A DNA stretch of 64,000 bases from Enoplolaimus lenunculus (GCA_030248215.1 JASANG010000424.1:434001-498000); one strand, 5' to 3'. Positions 22,888 through 34,976 are shown, numbered from the stretch's first letter. Program-made: numbers and translations. The notes: a model not told the origin generated them from the sequence alone.

Positions 22888-23010
22888 ACTGTAGTGACCC
22901 GAATAAGAGGGGGACTGATATATATTTGGCCTTTCCAGAGGGTAGCTACCTTGTTATTCGGTTACGGACTATTATTTATTTTAACCCACGCTCCTCCGTC
23001 CTTCGTCACT
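22888..23010. mobile_element. family G element, short
   Basis: TACTGTAGTGACCCGAATAA then GAGGGGG, followed within 80 bp by GTTATTCGGTTACGGACTAT. It is an internally deleted copy. Confidence 0.45.
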
Positions 23011-23283
23011 GACATATAGAGCTAAATTTTCTTTAAATTGCGTGATCGTTAATTTAAAAAATGAACTTTTTCGGATGGATTGTAGAAAAGTAGAACCCTG
23101 GTAAAATTAACTTCACTCCCCTTGTTTCCAGCAAACCTATTCTTGATCTCCTAGCGTTTAAAATTGCTCACATAGAAACGTAAATTGCATATGTTACATT
23201 TATACTATATATGGGTTAAATGTACTGTTGAATGCACCCCAAAACGCAGGGTACTAATGTGTATTAATGTAAAGACAGCATGG

Positions 23284-23345
23284 AAGGATGGGCGAGTGGA
23301 TAGAGCGCTTGCCTTTGGAGTCTGACTTCGCAGGTTCGAAGCATG
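23284..23345 (+). repeat. tRNA-like piece
   Basis: GGGCGAGTGGATAGAGCGC resembles a D arm/A box, and GCAGGTTCGAAGC a T arm/B box 33 bp on. The ends do not pair as an acceptor stem, so a tRNA-derived repeat is more likely than a tRNA gene. Confidence 0.4.
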
Positions 23346-23747
23346 GAAAAGTTTGCGATTTTAATCGGTGACGTAATTTTGGTTCAACTTAAATTCAATT
23401 TAAGAGTTCAAAAAGACACTCGAGCAATTTAAGCCGTTTTTTATTTGCCCACATGAGTGAAATTTGGCGTCACAAATTAACTATTCAGGTATACAAACCT
23501 TGGTACAACAGAAACTACAAACTAGTGTAGCCTCCTTAATATAAATAAAAACTATAACGTTTTTATTATGACAATGGCTCACATTTGGCGTTTACGTGTA
23601 TTGTTCGTAAACTTAAGTATTTATTTAAGTCAGCGGCTTAAGTAATTTACTTAAGCATAGCTTAAGGAAATACTTAAGATTTTGGAAACCCAGCAAACAG
23701 GTGTCGTGGCTTATATTTTGCAAATATTAAGAGTATAGATGGTATAC

Positions 23748-23814
23748 CTTCAAATCCGCATTTTTTGCACTGATCTTTGTCAGGCATAAGCTTTCGAACC
23801 GTTTTAAAATTCAT
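23748..23814 (-). CDS. possible first exon of a CCHC zinc-knuckle protein
   Basis: A 22-codon exon begins at an ATG and ends in phase 1 at a GTATAC donor. It encodes MPDKDQCKKCGFE then the first base of a Gly codon. C-x-x-C-G-x-x-G is the first half of a CCHC knuckle and resembles the start of SREK1IP1-like splicing proteins, where G-H-L-T-F-x-C-R follows. I found no second exon with the expected His and Cys in the next 2 kb of minus strand, so this may be a fragment or have a distant partner. Confidence 0.35.
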
Positions 23815-24152
23815 ACCGGTAAAGTTAATATGCTCAACTTATCGATAGCTATAAAATAGCATCATTTTCGTTATAAATTCCTAGGGGTTTCGATTCGGTT
23901 CTTAAGGGGCTGTTTGTTCAAATTGAACAAGTTCAAATACTGATCGAAAAATTTAAACTGGTCTAAAAACAACTTTATTTAGTTTTGAAAACATTTTTTT
24001 TAACCTTCACATTAAATATTTGCCCAAAATTCCTCAGTTTCACACAATCCGTTGTTGCAAGTTTCAAGGATGGACGCTATATTTGAGTGCAGGCGTGTAA
24101 AAGTTCATCACCGTCCGTCATCGTGCAGTATCGTACGCGATCAATACGTGTA

Positions 24153-24404
24153 CACTGTAAATTTCAGTGAGTTAATTGTAACTCAGAATGAGTTGAATCA
24201 CTCAGTCTGAGTTAGGACTATCAGCACTCAGAATTTTGAGTTGATTCAATTCACTCTGAGTTAATTAATCAACTCACCCAGAGTCAACTCAACTCAGAGT
24301 GATAATCAACGCAACTCAGAGTGAGTTATAGTTTACTGTTATTAACTCAGAAATAACCAACTCGCTAGCTGAATTGATTAATCAACTCATTGAAATTTAC
24401 AGTG
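24153..24404. mobile_element. MITE family B, full copy
   Basis: TA-flanked CACTGTAAATTTCAGTGAGT and GAAATTTACAGTG ends; dense TGAGTT words. Confidence 0.85.
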
Positions 24405-24448
24405 TACCATTATGCACGGTAATGGACGGCGTATAGCACGACGTATAT

Positions 24449-24636
24449 CAGAACTCAGCATTTTGAGTTGATTCAATTCATTCTGAGTTAATTAATTAAC
24501 TCACTGTCGCAGTCATCTCAACTCCGCGTGAGAATCGACTCAACTGAGAGTGAGTTAAAATGTTTACTGATGTTAATTCAGTAATAACCAACTCACTAGC
24601 TGAATTGATGAATCAACTCAGTGGAATTTCACAGTG
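24449..24636. mobile_element. MITE family B, left end missing
   Basis: It begins within the element (CAGAACTCAGCATTTTGAGT) and ends GGAATTTCACAGTGTA. Confidence 0.7.
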
Positions 24637-24974
24637 TACGCTTTCAATCTACCTACATAGAGGCCGCCGTTTATTGAGCTGCAGCCTAAAGATGGTTCCC
24701 GCATCAAAAACTATCACAGCTACAAAATAAGTTTTTCTAATTTCTGGGAAATCGAAAAGTCAAACTGTAGTTATTTGGGTTAACCCTATACTAGACAGAT
24801 TCAATTCAACGCAGTCCGACGAGTGTCATTGCTTACTGTACCATAGTCACAAATTCGAGTTGATTTTAAATTAAATTTCATTGAAAACTGAGATATTAAA
24901 CGCTATTAATCGCATGACTCACTCGACTGAGTCAATTTTGATTCTGCGGTATCAAAATCGGTCTGATTCTAGCG

Positions 24975-25216
24975 CACTGTAAATTCCGATGAGTTGATTA
25001 ATCAACTCAGATAGCGAATTACTCATTTCTGGTTATTTCTGAGTTAAAAACAGTAAACATTAACTCGCTCTGAGTTGGTTTGATTCCAGGCAATTAACTA
25101 GGAATGAGTTAATTCAATTCAGAATTCTGAGTTCTGAAAGACCTAATTCAGAGCTCACATTTCTGAGTGGATTCAACTCATCCTGAGTTCAAATCAACTC
25201 ACTGGAATTTATAGTG
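24975..25216. mobile_element. MITE family B, full copy
   Basis: CACTGTAAATTCCGATGAGT and CACTGGAATTTATAGTG ends. Confidence 0.8.
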
Positions 25217-25409
25217 CGGTAAGTCTTTGTAGAATTTTGGTTTTTACTCACCAGTTTGTCCGGTTTTTCCCAGCTGCAAAAAAATATTCCCACGACCCAA
25301 AGTGGAATTTTTTCCCAGGCTACGAAAATATACACTGTATACTTTCATACGCTTTTAGATGGGCGACATTAAAAAATGCAACAATTCAATTTCAGATTGA
25401 AAATATCAT

Positions 25410-26801
25410 TTAGCCGAAATGTCCACCTTCTGTCATCCTTCGGCATTCGTTGAAAAGTTTCAAGTCACGTTGAACATGGCGATATGTGATTGGTCGGTTG
25501 ACAAACAACAAACGCATAAAATTTTTAACGTCAGTTGGAGTTAATTTTGGTTCTGAAATAAATATTAGAAAAATTTTCAATAATGTCGCATGAACCAAAT
25601 GGCGATATTTGGTTTTATGTATAAAGCTAAGCTACAACCAATTATTGATAAGCTAACAACTCATCGAAAGCAATTTAATTGATAAAATATCCACGTTAAA
25701 ATGCACGCACATTTGTAAAAAATGTCCCTCCCGTTTGGGCCCCAACGTTGTCCCTACCCACTCTCTTTATACACTGTCTGAGATGTCAATATGTCATTGT
25801 CTGAACCCTTAGACAATGATGCTCTAGGCATAAATATGTACTTGTCCTGGCATCACTATCGGAACTGTTATTGTCCATAGTCCTTCAGAACAGACTCGAT
25901 TTTTTGCGTCGAATGATGCGTATGAATATGTGTGCACAGCGTGTCTTTTTAAAAGTGTGCGCGTGTGCTAACGTAATGTCCTGACATCGTACAGACAACG
26001 TGTGTTTGTCTAGAGTCCGTTCCGACAGAGTCTAGACAATTAACACTATATTTTAGTATCGCTATGAAACTGTACCTTGCCTCCAGCTAGTATGTGTACT
26101 TTGATGCTGTTCCAAATGCGGTGGGTTGAACATTTATTACATCGGCGCGTGCATTTTAATGTGGATGACCCATAAATGATAAAAATTTTTTATAAAAATT
26201 GCAATTTTAAACCAGCCTCTGTCTAGTCTAAATTGAAATTGATTTCGCATAAATAAAGAACAGCTTAAATACACAGGTCTTTTACACACAACAAACGTAT
26301 ATACTTAACTTCTGTTTGGGAAAATTTTGGTTCTGAAAATATTAATAAAATGGCCATCTTAAACCAGCATCTGGTGTATCTCGTCGGATTCGAACAGCTG
26401 CACTAGATGTGGCCCAAGCCTGATGACATAGAATATACGCATGCGACACTGCATATAGAACGACGCGGTTCGGGCATCTCCTTCGTTCCCAATGTCACGC
26501 AGTGCTATGGGACCAGCCAAAAGATGTCGTAAAGTTTCTCCAAAGTACTAGCGGCCGCCAGCCGCCAACTGTGGCCCAGGTCCAGATGCCAGCTGAAACA
26601 ACAACGCGAACAATGGTGAGACTTACTGAACGCTCGAAGTTGAACGACAACACTTTTGAGTGGATGTCGGCCGCAAAATGGATCATCACCAAATTGTTTC
26701 ATTGTTGCCGTTTCTGCCGACTTTTCTGCACCCAAAATCGCCACAGCTGATAGCGAAATCAAACTCGGGATGATTACGCTTATTGCTAATTTATGCGGCA
26801 T
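25410..26801 (-). CDS. small secreted protein, unknown family
   Basis: Two exons, 26801-26627 and 25552-25410, join in phase 1 (A before GTAAGT; TTTCAG before AACC) for 105 residues. The N-terminus is a signal peptide or anchor (LAISVIIPSLISLSAVAILG) followed by an Ala/Glu-rich stretch. The body has FGDDPFCGRHPLKSVV across exon 1 and KPKLTPTDVKNFMRLLFVN then RDLKLFNECRRM in exon 2, ending GGHFG. There are two Cys, enough for one disulphide. I do not recognise it. The 1.07-kb intron contains an inverted-repeat element (25691-26165) and a second, diverged copy of the terminal exon with its own acceptor (26332-26265). Confidence 0.55.
25691..26165. mobile_element. family Q inverted-repeat element
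   Basis: CCACGTTAAAATGCACGC at the left is answered by GCGTGCATTTTAATGTGG at the right, about 475 bp apart. It lies in the intron between the two copies of a terminal exon. Confidence 0.6.
26265..26332 (-). pseudogene. second copy of the terminal exon (alternative or decaying)
   Basis: After an acceptor (AATATTTTCAG) the frame in the same phase as the real last exon reads KPKFSQTEVKYIRLLCVK, against KPKLTPTDVKNFMRLLFVN in the downstream exon. It then stops after DLCI. A similarity to the RPITY segment continues in another frame, suggesting a lost frame. Used as an alternative end it would give an 80-residue protein. Confidence 0.5.
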
Positions 26802-26871
26802 AATTAATACCGTAACCTGAAAACTTTTCACCTGCAAAATGTGAATTGTATGGAAGGAACGGTGGCAAATT

Positions 26872-27132
26872 CACTGTAAACTCCATTGAATTGATTTTAA
26901 TAACTAAGAATGAGTTGAATCCACTCAGAAGCCTGAATTCTGAATTATATCTTTCAGCACTTAGAATTCTGAATTGATTGAACTCGTTGTAAGTTAATTG
27001 CTCAACTCACCCGGAATTAAATCAGCTCAGCATGATTTAATGCTTTTGTTATTGATATAAACTCAAAAATACAACCAGAAATGACTAATTCGCTCTTTGA
27101 GTTGATTAATTAACTAATATGGATTAACAGTG
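26872..27132. mobile_element. MITE family B, full copy
   Basis: CACTGTAAACTCCATTGA and GATTAACAGTG ends, AACTCA/TGAGTT words between. It sits just upstream of the 105-aa secreted gene. Confidence 0.75.
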
Positions 27133-27269
27133 TTCCTGTATATCTCAGAGTACATCCGCAAGATTATCTCCGGCTCCGGCAGAGTTTTGTGTCAAAGGAT
27201 CCAGCTATTTTGATAATGAACACTCTTTACTTTTTGTAAATATTGTGTTGATCAATGAGTTCGTTGATA

Positions 27270-27521
27270 CACTGTAAATCCGAGCGACTTGATTTTAACT
27301 CAGAATGAGTTAAATACTCAGTCTGAGGTATGACTTTCAGAACTCAGAATTTTGAGTAAATAAAACTCACTCTGACTTAATTATTCAAATTACGCGGAAT
27401 CAGCTGAACTCAGAGCGAGAATCAACTCAACTCAGAGTGATTTAATATTAAACTGTTGTTAACTCAGAAATAACTAACTCTCTGGTTGAGTTGTTTAATA
27501 AATTCATTGGAATTTAGAGTG
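27270..27521. mobile_element. MITE family B, full copy
   Basis: CACTGTAAATCCGAGCGA and TTGGAATTTAGAGTG ends. Confidence 0.8.
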
Positions 27522-28588
27522 AAATTTTTTTCGCAATTTCCAAAATTTCAGTTGACGAGAATTTAAGAAAAAACCTTAAAACAAACTTTTAACAGTATCG
27601 TGCTTGACATATTTCTTAAATTAGCAAAATAAGTGCAATGTAGCTAGCTTGTTGGTTTTCCATCCGGCTCCAAGATGTACAAGTTATAAAAAATGTATGT
27701 AGTCATTGTGGCAAATGTTGGCACCCTATTAAGTCTGGATTTAGACCTTAAATTAAAAGTATCACATGCCCTATACATACACCGAGTCAGTAACTATTTC
27801 GTGTTATTTTGTATTTAGTATATATTTCAATTACTGTTTAAATTTGAAATTGTGTAGTGAATCTTGCTGAGATTTAGGATTAGCCATCCCGGCGGAAGCA
27901 AGCACCCCCTTACAACCCCAGTGGGGGGGCCGATCCTTAGAACTAGAAGTCCCATCTTGGCAAACTAAATTTTGTTCGCGTATCACGAAGGTATAGAATT
28001 GTGAAACATTTTAGTGGGCCCCTAGGAACCTGTTGGGGGGACTATACTATCGCTGGCCCTGAAGCTTAGGCTTGATGTGAAACAAAGTATTTGACGGCCC
28101 TCAACGTAGCATCGACCATTTCTCTTATTTATACCAGTTGCTGCTAGTGAATCAGATCGCAGCCTTCTAACTGCAAAAACAGATGCAAGAAATCAGGTAA
28201 TCAGGGTAACTGTGTTCCGCGTCGTCGTGGGATGCCCACGTATTTGCTTCTAACTTTTCGTATTAAAGTTTAAACTCTGTTTAATTAGTATTATATTAAG
28301 TAAATTAAACTTTTCCAAGTGAAACTGCAGATGTTTGAGTTAAACAAAAACAAGGTCGTTGAAAGATATACTTTAAAACTTTTTTCAGCTTTGTCTTCAT
28401 GCGGAAATTTAGATCAAAGCTGAAGCCAAAAGTTTAAGCTAAGACAATGTTTCGCTATAATTAAGCTTTTTGGTAAAGTTCATAATTTCTTACTGTACAT
28501 TTGACATCAAATCAGTCATATAATTTTGTGGTAAAATATTTCGGTTCAAAACTACAAAATAATTTTTTCAACCATCAACTTTGCCTAT

Positions 28589-29246
28589 CACTGTAAATTC
28601 CAATGAGTTGATTATATAATGAATTCAGCTAGCGAATTGGTTATTTCTGAATTAACCCCTTCTCACATTGAGTTGCCTATAGGCAACTTAGCGCAGTGTA
28701 TATACGTTAAATAATATATATTGCACCGTGTTTAACAATTGCAACACGTATACATAGTACTAAATCACCACAAGACGTAGAGCCCCCTCGGGCTCGAGCG
28801 TCAAACTCCTATAGCTGAGTGGTGATGGTATACGCCTCCCACTCCAGTCACTAGAGTTCGAATCCTAGCATAAAAGTAGGTCTCAATAGTACTAAATCAT
28901 CACAAAAAGTAGAGCCCCCTCGGGCTCGAGCGTCAAGCTCCTATAGCTGAGTGGTGATGGTATACGCCTCCCACTCCAGTCACTGGAGTTCGAATCCTAG
29001 CATAAAAGTAGATCTCAGTGGAAATTAAAAATATTCATGTGAGAAAGGGTTAATATCAGTAAACATTTACTCACTCTGAGTTGAGTTGATTTTCACTTCG
29101 ATTTGAGTTGACTCTATGGGTGATTTGATAATTTAATAACTCAGAATAAATTGAATCAACTCAAAACTCTGAGTTCTGATAGTTCAAACTCCGACTGAGT
29201 GATTCAACACACTCTGCGTTAAAATCAACTCACTGAAATTTAGAGG
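28589..29246. mobile_element. MITE family B split by a family C element
   Basis: Family B runs 28589-28655 and 29050-29246, ending CACTGAAATTTAGAG. The family C element sits at a TTAA that is doubled. Confidence 0.85.
28656..29049 (+). mobile_element. family C element nested in family B, two tRNA-like units
   Basis: Ends CCCCTTCTCACATTGAG and ATGTGAGAAAGGG between TTAA. Two direct tRNA-like units (about 28790-28875 and 28912-29008) each have TAGCTGAGTGG and GAGTTCGAATCC about 45 bp apart. Confidence 0.85.
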
Positions 29247-29537
29247 GTAGCAAGAATCGATTCTGTATGGAAAAGTATGCAACTTACATGATTTCGAGTC
29301 GTACAAAATGTACGAGCACGTGTTGCGTTTGATCCCTACTCATCCGATTTTTATGGAGACATATCGGCGTCGCTCGCACTCTATACTGCCAATAACTAGT
29401 ACACTCTCATGGTTTTATATGAATATTGAAGCGGATAACTTTTTAACCTAGAAAATCAACGCTGTTATGCAAATCTTATACCCTCCTTGAACTGGAGTGG
29501 TATATAGGCTAAAAACGCAACGCGTTCTCTATTCAGT

Positions 29538-29784
29538 CACTGTAAATTCCAGTGTGTTGATTTTAACTCAGAATGAGTTGAATCTACTGAGAGGTCTGAG
29601 CTCCGAATTAGGTCTTTCAGAAGTCAGGAATCTGAATTGATTTAACTCATTCTGAGTTAATTTGTCAACTCACCCGAAATTATATCAACTCACAGTGAGT
29701 TAATATCTACTGTTATTAACTCAGAAATAGCCAAAAAAAACTAATTCTCTCTCTGAATAGATTAATCAACTCATTATACAGTGT
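29538..29784. mobile_element. MITE family B, full copy
   Basis: CACTGTAAATTCCAGTGTGT and CTCATTATACAGTG ends. Confidence 0.8.
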
Positions 29785-30298
29785 TCTTTCGTACACGGAA
29801 TGTACTCAATTGCATACTCTTGTATCAAAAGCATCCTGAGTTCGTTAATAATAGCAAGCTTAATAGTTTGTGCTATTTTTAAAACTTTTCTCAAACTCAC
29901 AGTATCATTTCATAAATTTGACTGAATTTTTGTAAAAAAAACAATAATTGATTAGTGAAAATACACAATAGAACTGCAAGTTATATGTAACAAAAGCTGT
30001 CTTGTCTTGAAAATTGCAATATGATGCAACGGTCAAACCGCACCATGTTACATCAACCAATTTAATTGTTCTGATTGTATTAGGTTTTTTAGTAAAAATG
30101 AGAGAAATTAGAAAAATATATCGGCTATCGTTAAGAGCCACAGGGAAAGTCAATCAATAAATTCTCTTGTGAGCATTTAAGTAATTTTTAATAATTGAAA
30201 TGGTTTGAATTATTCGAAAGTTTGACAATGTGAGTTGTATCAATTCAATAGTTTCTACGCTACAACTCTCTTTTGGCAGGATTTCGTCAAAAATACAT

Positions 30299-30565
30299 CA
30301 CTGTAAATTGCAGTGAGTTGATTTTACCTCCAGAATGAGTTGAATCACTAAGTCTGAGTTAAAATTATCGCACGCAACTCAAGCAGAATTTTGAGTTGAT
30401 TCTTCATTCTGAGTTAATTAATCAACTCACCCAGAATCAACTCTCAACTCATAGTCAGAATCAGCTCAACTCTCAGAGTGAGTTACAGTTTACTGTTATT
30501 ATAATTCAGAAACAACTAACTCGCTATGTGAAATTGATTAATCAACTCATTGCAATTTTACAGTG
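30299..30565. mobile_element. MITE family B, full copy
   Basis: CACTGTAAATTGCAGTGAGT and CATTGCAATTTTACAGTG ends. Confidence 0.8.
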
Positions 30566-31389
30566 TAGTATTTTGACGACCAGATAGGGATTTTCAGTGC
30601 AAATCAGACATTGACCAGTTCATCAATTTACCTCGCCTGAAACTGTAATGCGTTGTTCACAATAAAAATTTTGTCAACAGTACAACAAAATCTCTTATAA
30701 GCCAGCGCTATCACATGATAATTTTCAATATTAATTTGTATTTTAAAGCGATGTCGACACTGCCAAAGATAGCAGGAACGCGTACTAGCGAAATAGAGAA
30801 AGCATCCCTTCTTGAGTAACCCTAGTTTCTCGAACTCAATTGTTTTTGCTCGCTACGCTCGTTGGCAAAAAAACGGTTTTACATATCGTTTATGCCTGCC
30901 GAAACCGAAATTCGAGGGACGATTGTGAATAAAACCAGGAGGTTTATAAGTATTTATTATATACTTATTAATATACTTAACAGTTTATTTTCATTAACGT
31001 TCGTAAATATGACATGGCTGACACGTGCCGCATGAGAAAGCAAGCTTAATTTGAATTGTGGTATCAATTATACAGTATTTCAAAGAATGACGCAAATATT
31101 ACTAATAGCGCTTTATGTAGAGTTGAAAGTCAATATTGATTGATATGCATGTAGGGAGTGTACTGTGGGGACCCGAATTAGACGAAGAAGGTAAGAGTTC
31201 AGAGTTAATAGAATCGGTATCAATAGGAGTTTATTTTCCTAAAAGAGTCCGTGACCGGATAGAGCCAATAGTTGACTAATTGGTATGTAAAGCCAATTAT
31301 ATAATTACGTTTCGTAAACGCTTTACTGGACTGTATTTACTATAGCACAGAATTGGATTCGCAAAATATATACTGCCTATATTCACAGC

Positions 31390-31799
31390 CAGGGTACAAA
31401 AGAAGGTCTGCCTCCGGCTCCGGCAGAAAATAGACCTCCGGCGTCAGGTAGACTCTTTGCCGGAGGTTCCGGCAATGTCGGTAGTAAAATTTTGCATAAT
31501 GCCGGAGGTTCCGGCAATGTCGGTAGTAAAATTTTGCATAATTTTCTTAAAGTTATCTGTTTAGCGCGTTTGATTAACTGTTGTCACAATTTTCACGAAA
31601 GAATTGCCGAAAATTGGCTGAAAATTAACGTGAAAGCAAACAACTTAACAATAACAACATTTTGCCGATATTAGCTAAAATTAACTAATTAACCATCATT
31701 TTTACTACTTAATTTCGCCTCACCTCCCGCTCCGGCTCCAGTTCCGGCAAGTTTCGTTGACTTCCGGCTCCGGTATTTTTCACCTCCGGTAGCACCCTG
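31390..31799. mobile_element. family J hAT-like MITE
   Basis: CAGGGTACAA and TAGCACCCTG ends are flanked by TTCACAGC and TTCATAGC, an 8-bp duplication with one mismatch. G/C-rich CTCCGGCTCCGG words sit near both ends, and a 52-bp internal direct repeat (GCCGGAGGTTCCGGCAATG) occurs twice. Confidence 0.7.
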
Positions 31800-32059
31800 T
31801 TCATAGCAGCTTTTATTCAAGTCAAGTTTCGCTGCCAAATTTATCAAAACCTGAAGTATAGACATTCTACAGGAGTCACAGCCCGAGCCGCAGACAGACC
31901 TTCGGTTGTACCCTGATATTAACAACATAAAGCACGGAATACACGATATATATATACATATATATAAATGTTCAGCTGTCTAACAGCAGCATCTGCCAGA
32001 TAGCTTGCCACTAACCTGCGGTTTGATTTTGACAAAAACCTGCTAACAAGATTTATAGT

Positions 32060-32310
32060 CCCAATAAATTCCAGTGAGTTGATTGAACTCAGAATGAGTT
32101 GAATTACTCAGTCTGAGTTAAGACTATCAGAACTCACAATTCTGAGTTAATTCCCTCATTCTGATTTAATTAATCAACTTCTACGGAGTCAACTCAACTC
32201 ACTTTGAGAATCAACTCAACTCAGAGTGATTTAAACTTTACTGTCTCATTAACTCAGAAATAACTAACCTTCCGTCTGAGTTGATTATTAACTCATTAGA
32301 ATTTACAGTG
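32060..32310. mobile_element. MITE family B, full copy
   Basis: AAATTCCAGTGAGTTGATT and TTAGAATTTACAGTG ends. Confidence 0.75.
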
Positions 32311-32676
32311 ATGTCAATATTAACGCATTAGCTCGAAATTTTGCATGAAACAAAACAACAGAATTAAAAAACAACTAAAGTTCATCAGCAAAACAGCAAA
32401 AACATTGTGGGTTCAATTAAACGTCAGTTGAAGCAACACAAATAAGGCGTCGCAAAGCATCGTAAACCAGTCGAAATTCAGCTAATCGACAACTTGTAAT
32501 CCGAAACGTTGTCAACTCGACAATTTGTCGCACTGTCGCACATCGTTATATTGCTAAGTTTTGGCTTGGCTTTTACTTTGGACTGTGCTTTAAGTTTAAA
32601 TACAGTTGGGCGACAAATTATTGTGTAAATTTTGCACAAATTATATACAGGTGCGTCCAATTCAGCTTCATCCCGA

Positions 32677-32895
32677 CTACAACATTGGCCCTGAGACACG
32701 CAAGCAAATCTCGTTCGATGAGAAGAGAGAGACAAACAAATTTGTAACAGTTTGGTGCAACGTTTTGTTGCTCGTTTTCGCAAGTTGGTCAAGATTTACA
32801 CATTTTAAATAGTTTGTTACCACTTCGGAAAACAGTTTTTTCCATTGCCCTTTTTCAGGAGCGCAACCCTGGTGCGCCATGCCATAAGTACACAT
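32677..32895 (-). CDS. possible small Cys-containing protein (strand uncertain)
   Basis: A 72-codon frame with four Cys and a helical middle (WKKLFSEVVTNYLKC) begins at 32895 and ends SGPML. The opposite strand also has a plausible exon: ACAG then codons for VRPIQLHPDYNIGPETRKQI. Only one can be real, and neither has a clear partner exon. Confidence 0.2.
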   Translation of the reverse strand: MCTYGMAHQGCAPEKGQWKKLFSEVVTNYLKCVNLDQLAKTSNKTLHQTVTNLFVSLFSSNEICLRVSGPML

Positions 32896-33289
32896 TAATA
32901 ATATAAAAAAACTTTGCGAGCAAAGCGAGCTAGAAGCCAAATACTATTTAAGCAACAAACAAACAAATTTTCTAACACTATGCAAAATTTCACTACCGAA
33001 ACTGGAACCCGAGGTCGATCTTCAGCCTTAGCCGAAAACAAACCTCCGGTTGTAAGTACCCATCCGGATACAAAATATATCCGATGCCCAACCACTACTT
33101 TCTGCACTTCGTAAATTATTCAGTTTTAGCGAGTTTTTAAATTTTTTGTATAAGATAAGGTACGAGCATAAAAGTACACGAAGATTTTTAAACTTTGTTG
33201 TTGTTGTTATTATTTGTGGTTTGGTTTAGCAAGATCATTTAGTGCGGGAGGCTGGGATGCCTCCCCTGATAAAATTAATCCTATGAAGC

Positions 33290-33810
33290 AACCTTTTTAT
33301 TGCTGTCCCATTTTCCCTGCGAAAGTATATAGCTACCCTACTTTCCCGTTTTCTTAAAGAATGTATATTGCTGCAAGGGTGTCCCCGCGAAGGGTATTGG
33401 GGTGCCGTTCTCCCAAGTTGACTCGGGCCAGACATTGTGATTAAAATTTGTTTTTCGATCCATTCAGTATCCTCTTGATCAGAAATATTCAAATCAACCG
33501 GCGTTTTCAACGAAAAAATACACAGTTTTATAAAGATATTGAAATCGCTGTCCCGTTTTCCAAGTAAAAAATTTTGTAGCTGTTCCATTTTCCCCAAACA
33601 ATCTTGTCCCGTTCTCACAGCGAAAGTATATCGCTGTCCCATTTTCCCGGCGAAAATTCGGAGCTGTCCCATTCTTCCATTTGCCCGAAACAAGCCTGTA
33701 CCATTAGAAATATGTCGTTTTCATATTCCCGGCAAAAATGTGCGGCTGTCTCATTTTTCTGTGTGCCCGAAACAAGCTTGTCCCATTTTCCAAGGTACAA
33801 ACAGAAGTTT
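33290..33810. repeat. degenerate tandem repeats with GCTGTCCCATTTTCC
   Basis: About eight loosely spaced copies of GCTGTCCCATTTTCCC and GCGAAA occur around a non-repeated core at 33430-33540. The long minus-strand frame through it is a by-product of the repeats. A family J-like end lies immediately to the right. Confidence 0.55.
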
Positions 33811-34021
33811 GACGCATGCAGAAAATCGGCCGCCGGCTCCGGTTTAATTTTTGCAGGAGGTTCCGGCAGCAAGTTTGCATAATTTTGCAAAATATATCGG
33901 TTTAGTGAGTTTCCTTGTATTTGTGTCACAATTTCCAGGAAAGAATTTCCGAAAATTCGCACAAAATTTGCCTAAAACCAACCGACTTAACAACATATAG
34001 CAGATATTGGCTAAAATTAAC

Positions 34022-34332
34022 TAATTACAGGGTATAACCAGAGGTCTGCCTTCGGGTCCGGTTGAATTTTAGCCGGACGTTCCAACAATTTCGGCTGTAA
34101 AATCTGGCATAATTTTGCAAAATTTTTGTTTAGCGCGTATCGTTTGAGTTTTGCCACAATTTTCAGGAAAGAAGTTCCGATATTTCGCAGAAAATTAGTG
34201 TAAAACCAAACAACTTGAACAACGTACTTATTGGAGATATTGGCTAAAATTGACTATTTCATCATTACTACTAAATAAAAGTTCGCCTCACCTCCGGCTC
34301 CGCAATTTTTAACCTCCATTTGCACCCAGCAT
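34022..34332. mobile_element. family J relative
   Basis: CAGGGTATAACCAGAGGTC on the left and CACCTCCGGCTCCGC plus TTGCACCCAG on the right; the interior is colinear with 31390-31799. Confidence 0.55.
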
Positions 34333-34417
34333 GCCGGATATCCGAAATGAAATTCTGTATTTCGAACATCTTAAACTAGATTTCGTTTTTGGTTCAATGT
34401 TTATTTGATGTAGGTGT

Positions 34418-34690
34418 TGCTCTGAAGGAAGCACCCCCACCTACAAGCTGATCGTTATGGGCGTACAACATGCAATTTTAAAAAACGTTTATGCAACTAG
34501 CTTAATGGTCCCGGATACTGAAATATATACTTGCATCGGAAACGTGAAATTGAGTTGGTGTCGTCAGATTTCAAAACCACTGCAAGATTCTATTGAATAT
34601 CATCCTGCCCTCGAACTATACACACAATACCAACCACACTGAAATCTATTTTGGAAAAATTGGGTTAAACAGCACCACCAAACTAAGCTT
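34418..34690. repeat. dispersed repeat family M
   Basis: AAGCTGATCGTTATGGGCGT through to ACAGCACCACC matches 56352-56690. The short open frame inside is not conserved in the other copy, so it is not called a gene. Confidence 0.55.
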
Positions 34691-34861
34691 ACAGTGATCC
34701 GGACGTGCCAAACTTGCTGAACAGATTTTTTACGTCGAGATGAACTAAATTTTTGCGAATTTTAAGTACAATAATTCTTGCTGAAGTCGTAAACTATACA
34801 TTAACTAATACGTAAACACTCGATAAAGTTGACACAAATTGTTTAATGTGAAACCCAAGCA

Positions 34862-34976
34862 ACAAGCCCGTAGCCAGCCCACCTTGATGAGAGGGGGTTA
34901 AAATTTCTACAGGAGAGCATTCATTGGTTTTTAAATATGTGCTAAGCCATTTGCCCCCCCTGGCTACGGGCCCGCC
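34862..34976. mobile_element. family N MITE
   Basis: GCCCGTAGCCAGCC and GGCTACGGGC are inverted ends. Related to 43858-44020 and 60138-60250. Confidence 0.6.

Larger units (their letters stand above)
21397..25409. other. intergenic, transposon rich, one weak exon
   Basis: Apart from the zinc-knuckle exon at 23748-23814 I see only repeats: family E, A, G and B copies and a tRNA-like piece. Confidence 0.5.

Noticed and set aside
23284-23345. true tRNA gene
   Set aside because: A and B boxes are present, but the ends do not form an acceptor stem; the same holds for the other tRNA-like pieces, so they are listed as repeats.
25252-25273. 22-nt microexon-like piece between TTTGCAG and GTGAGT on the minus strand
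   Set aside because: Good splice signals, but too short to assign, and the nearby gene already has a stop upstream of it.
28138-28196. exon-like piece AASESDRSLLTAKTDARNQ between CCAG and GTAATC
   Set aside because: Only 19 codons, no partner exon on the plus strand, and no homology I can name.
33235-33693. 152-codon minus-strand frame
   Set aside because: Most of it is translated GCTGTCCCATTTTCC repeats. A middle stretch (DQEDTEWIEKQI) looks better, but no splice-consistent exon could be drawn.
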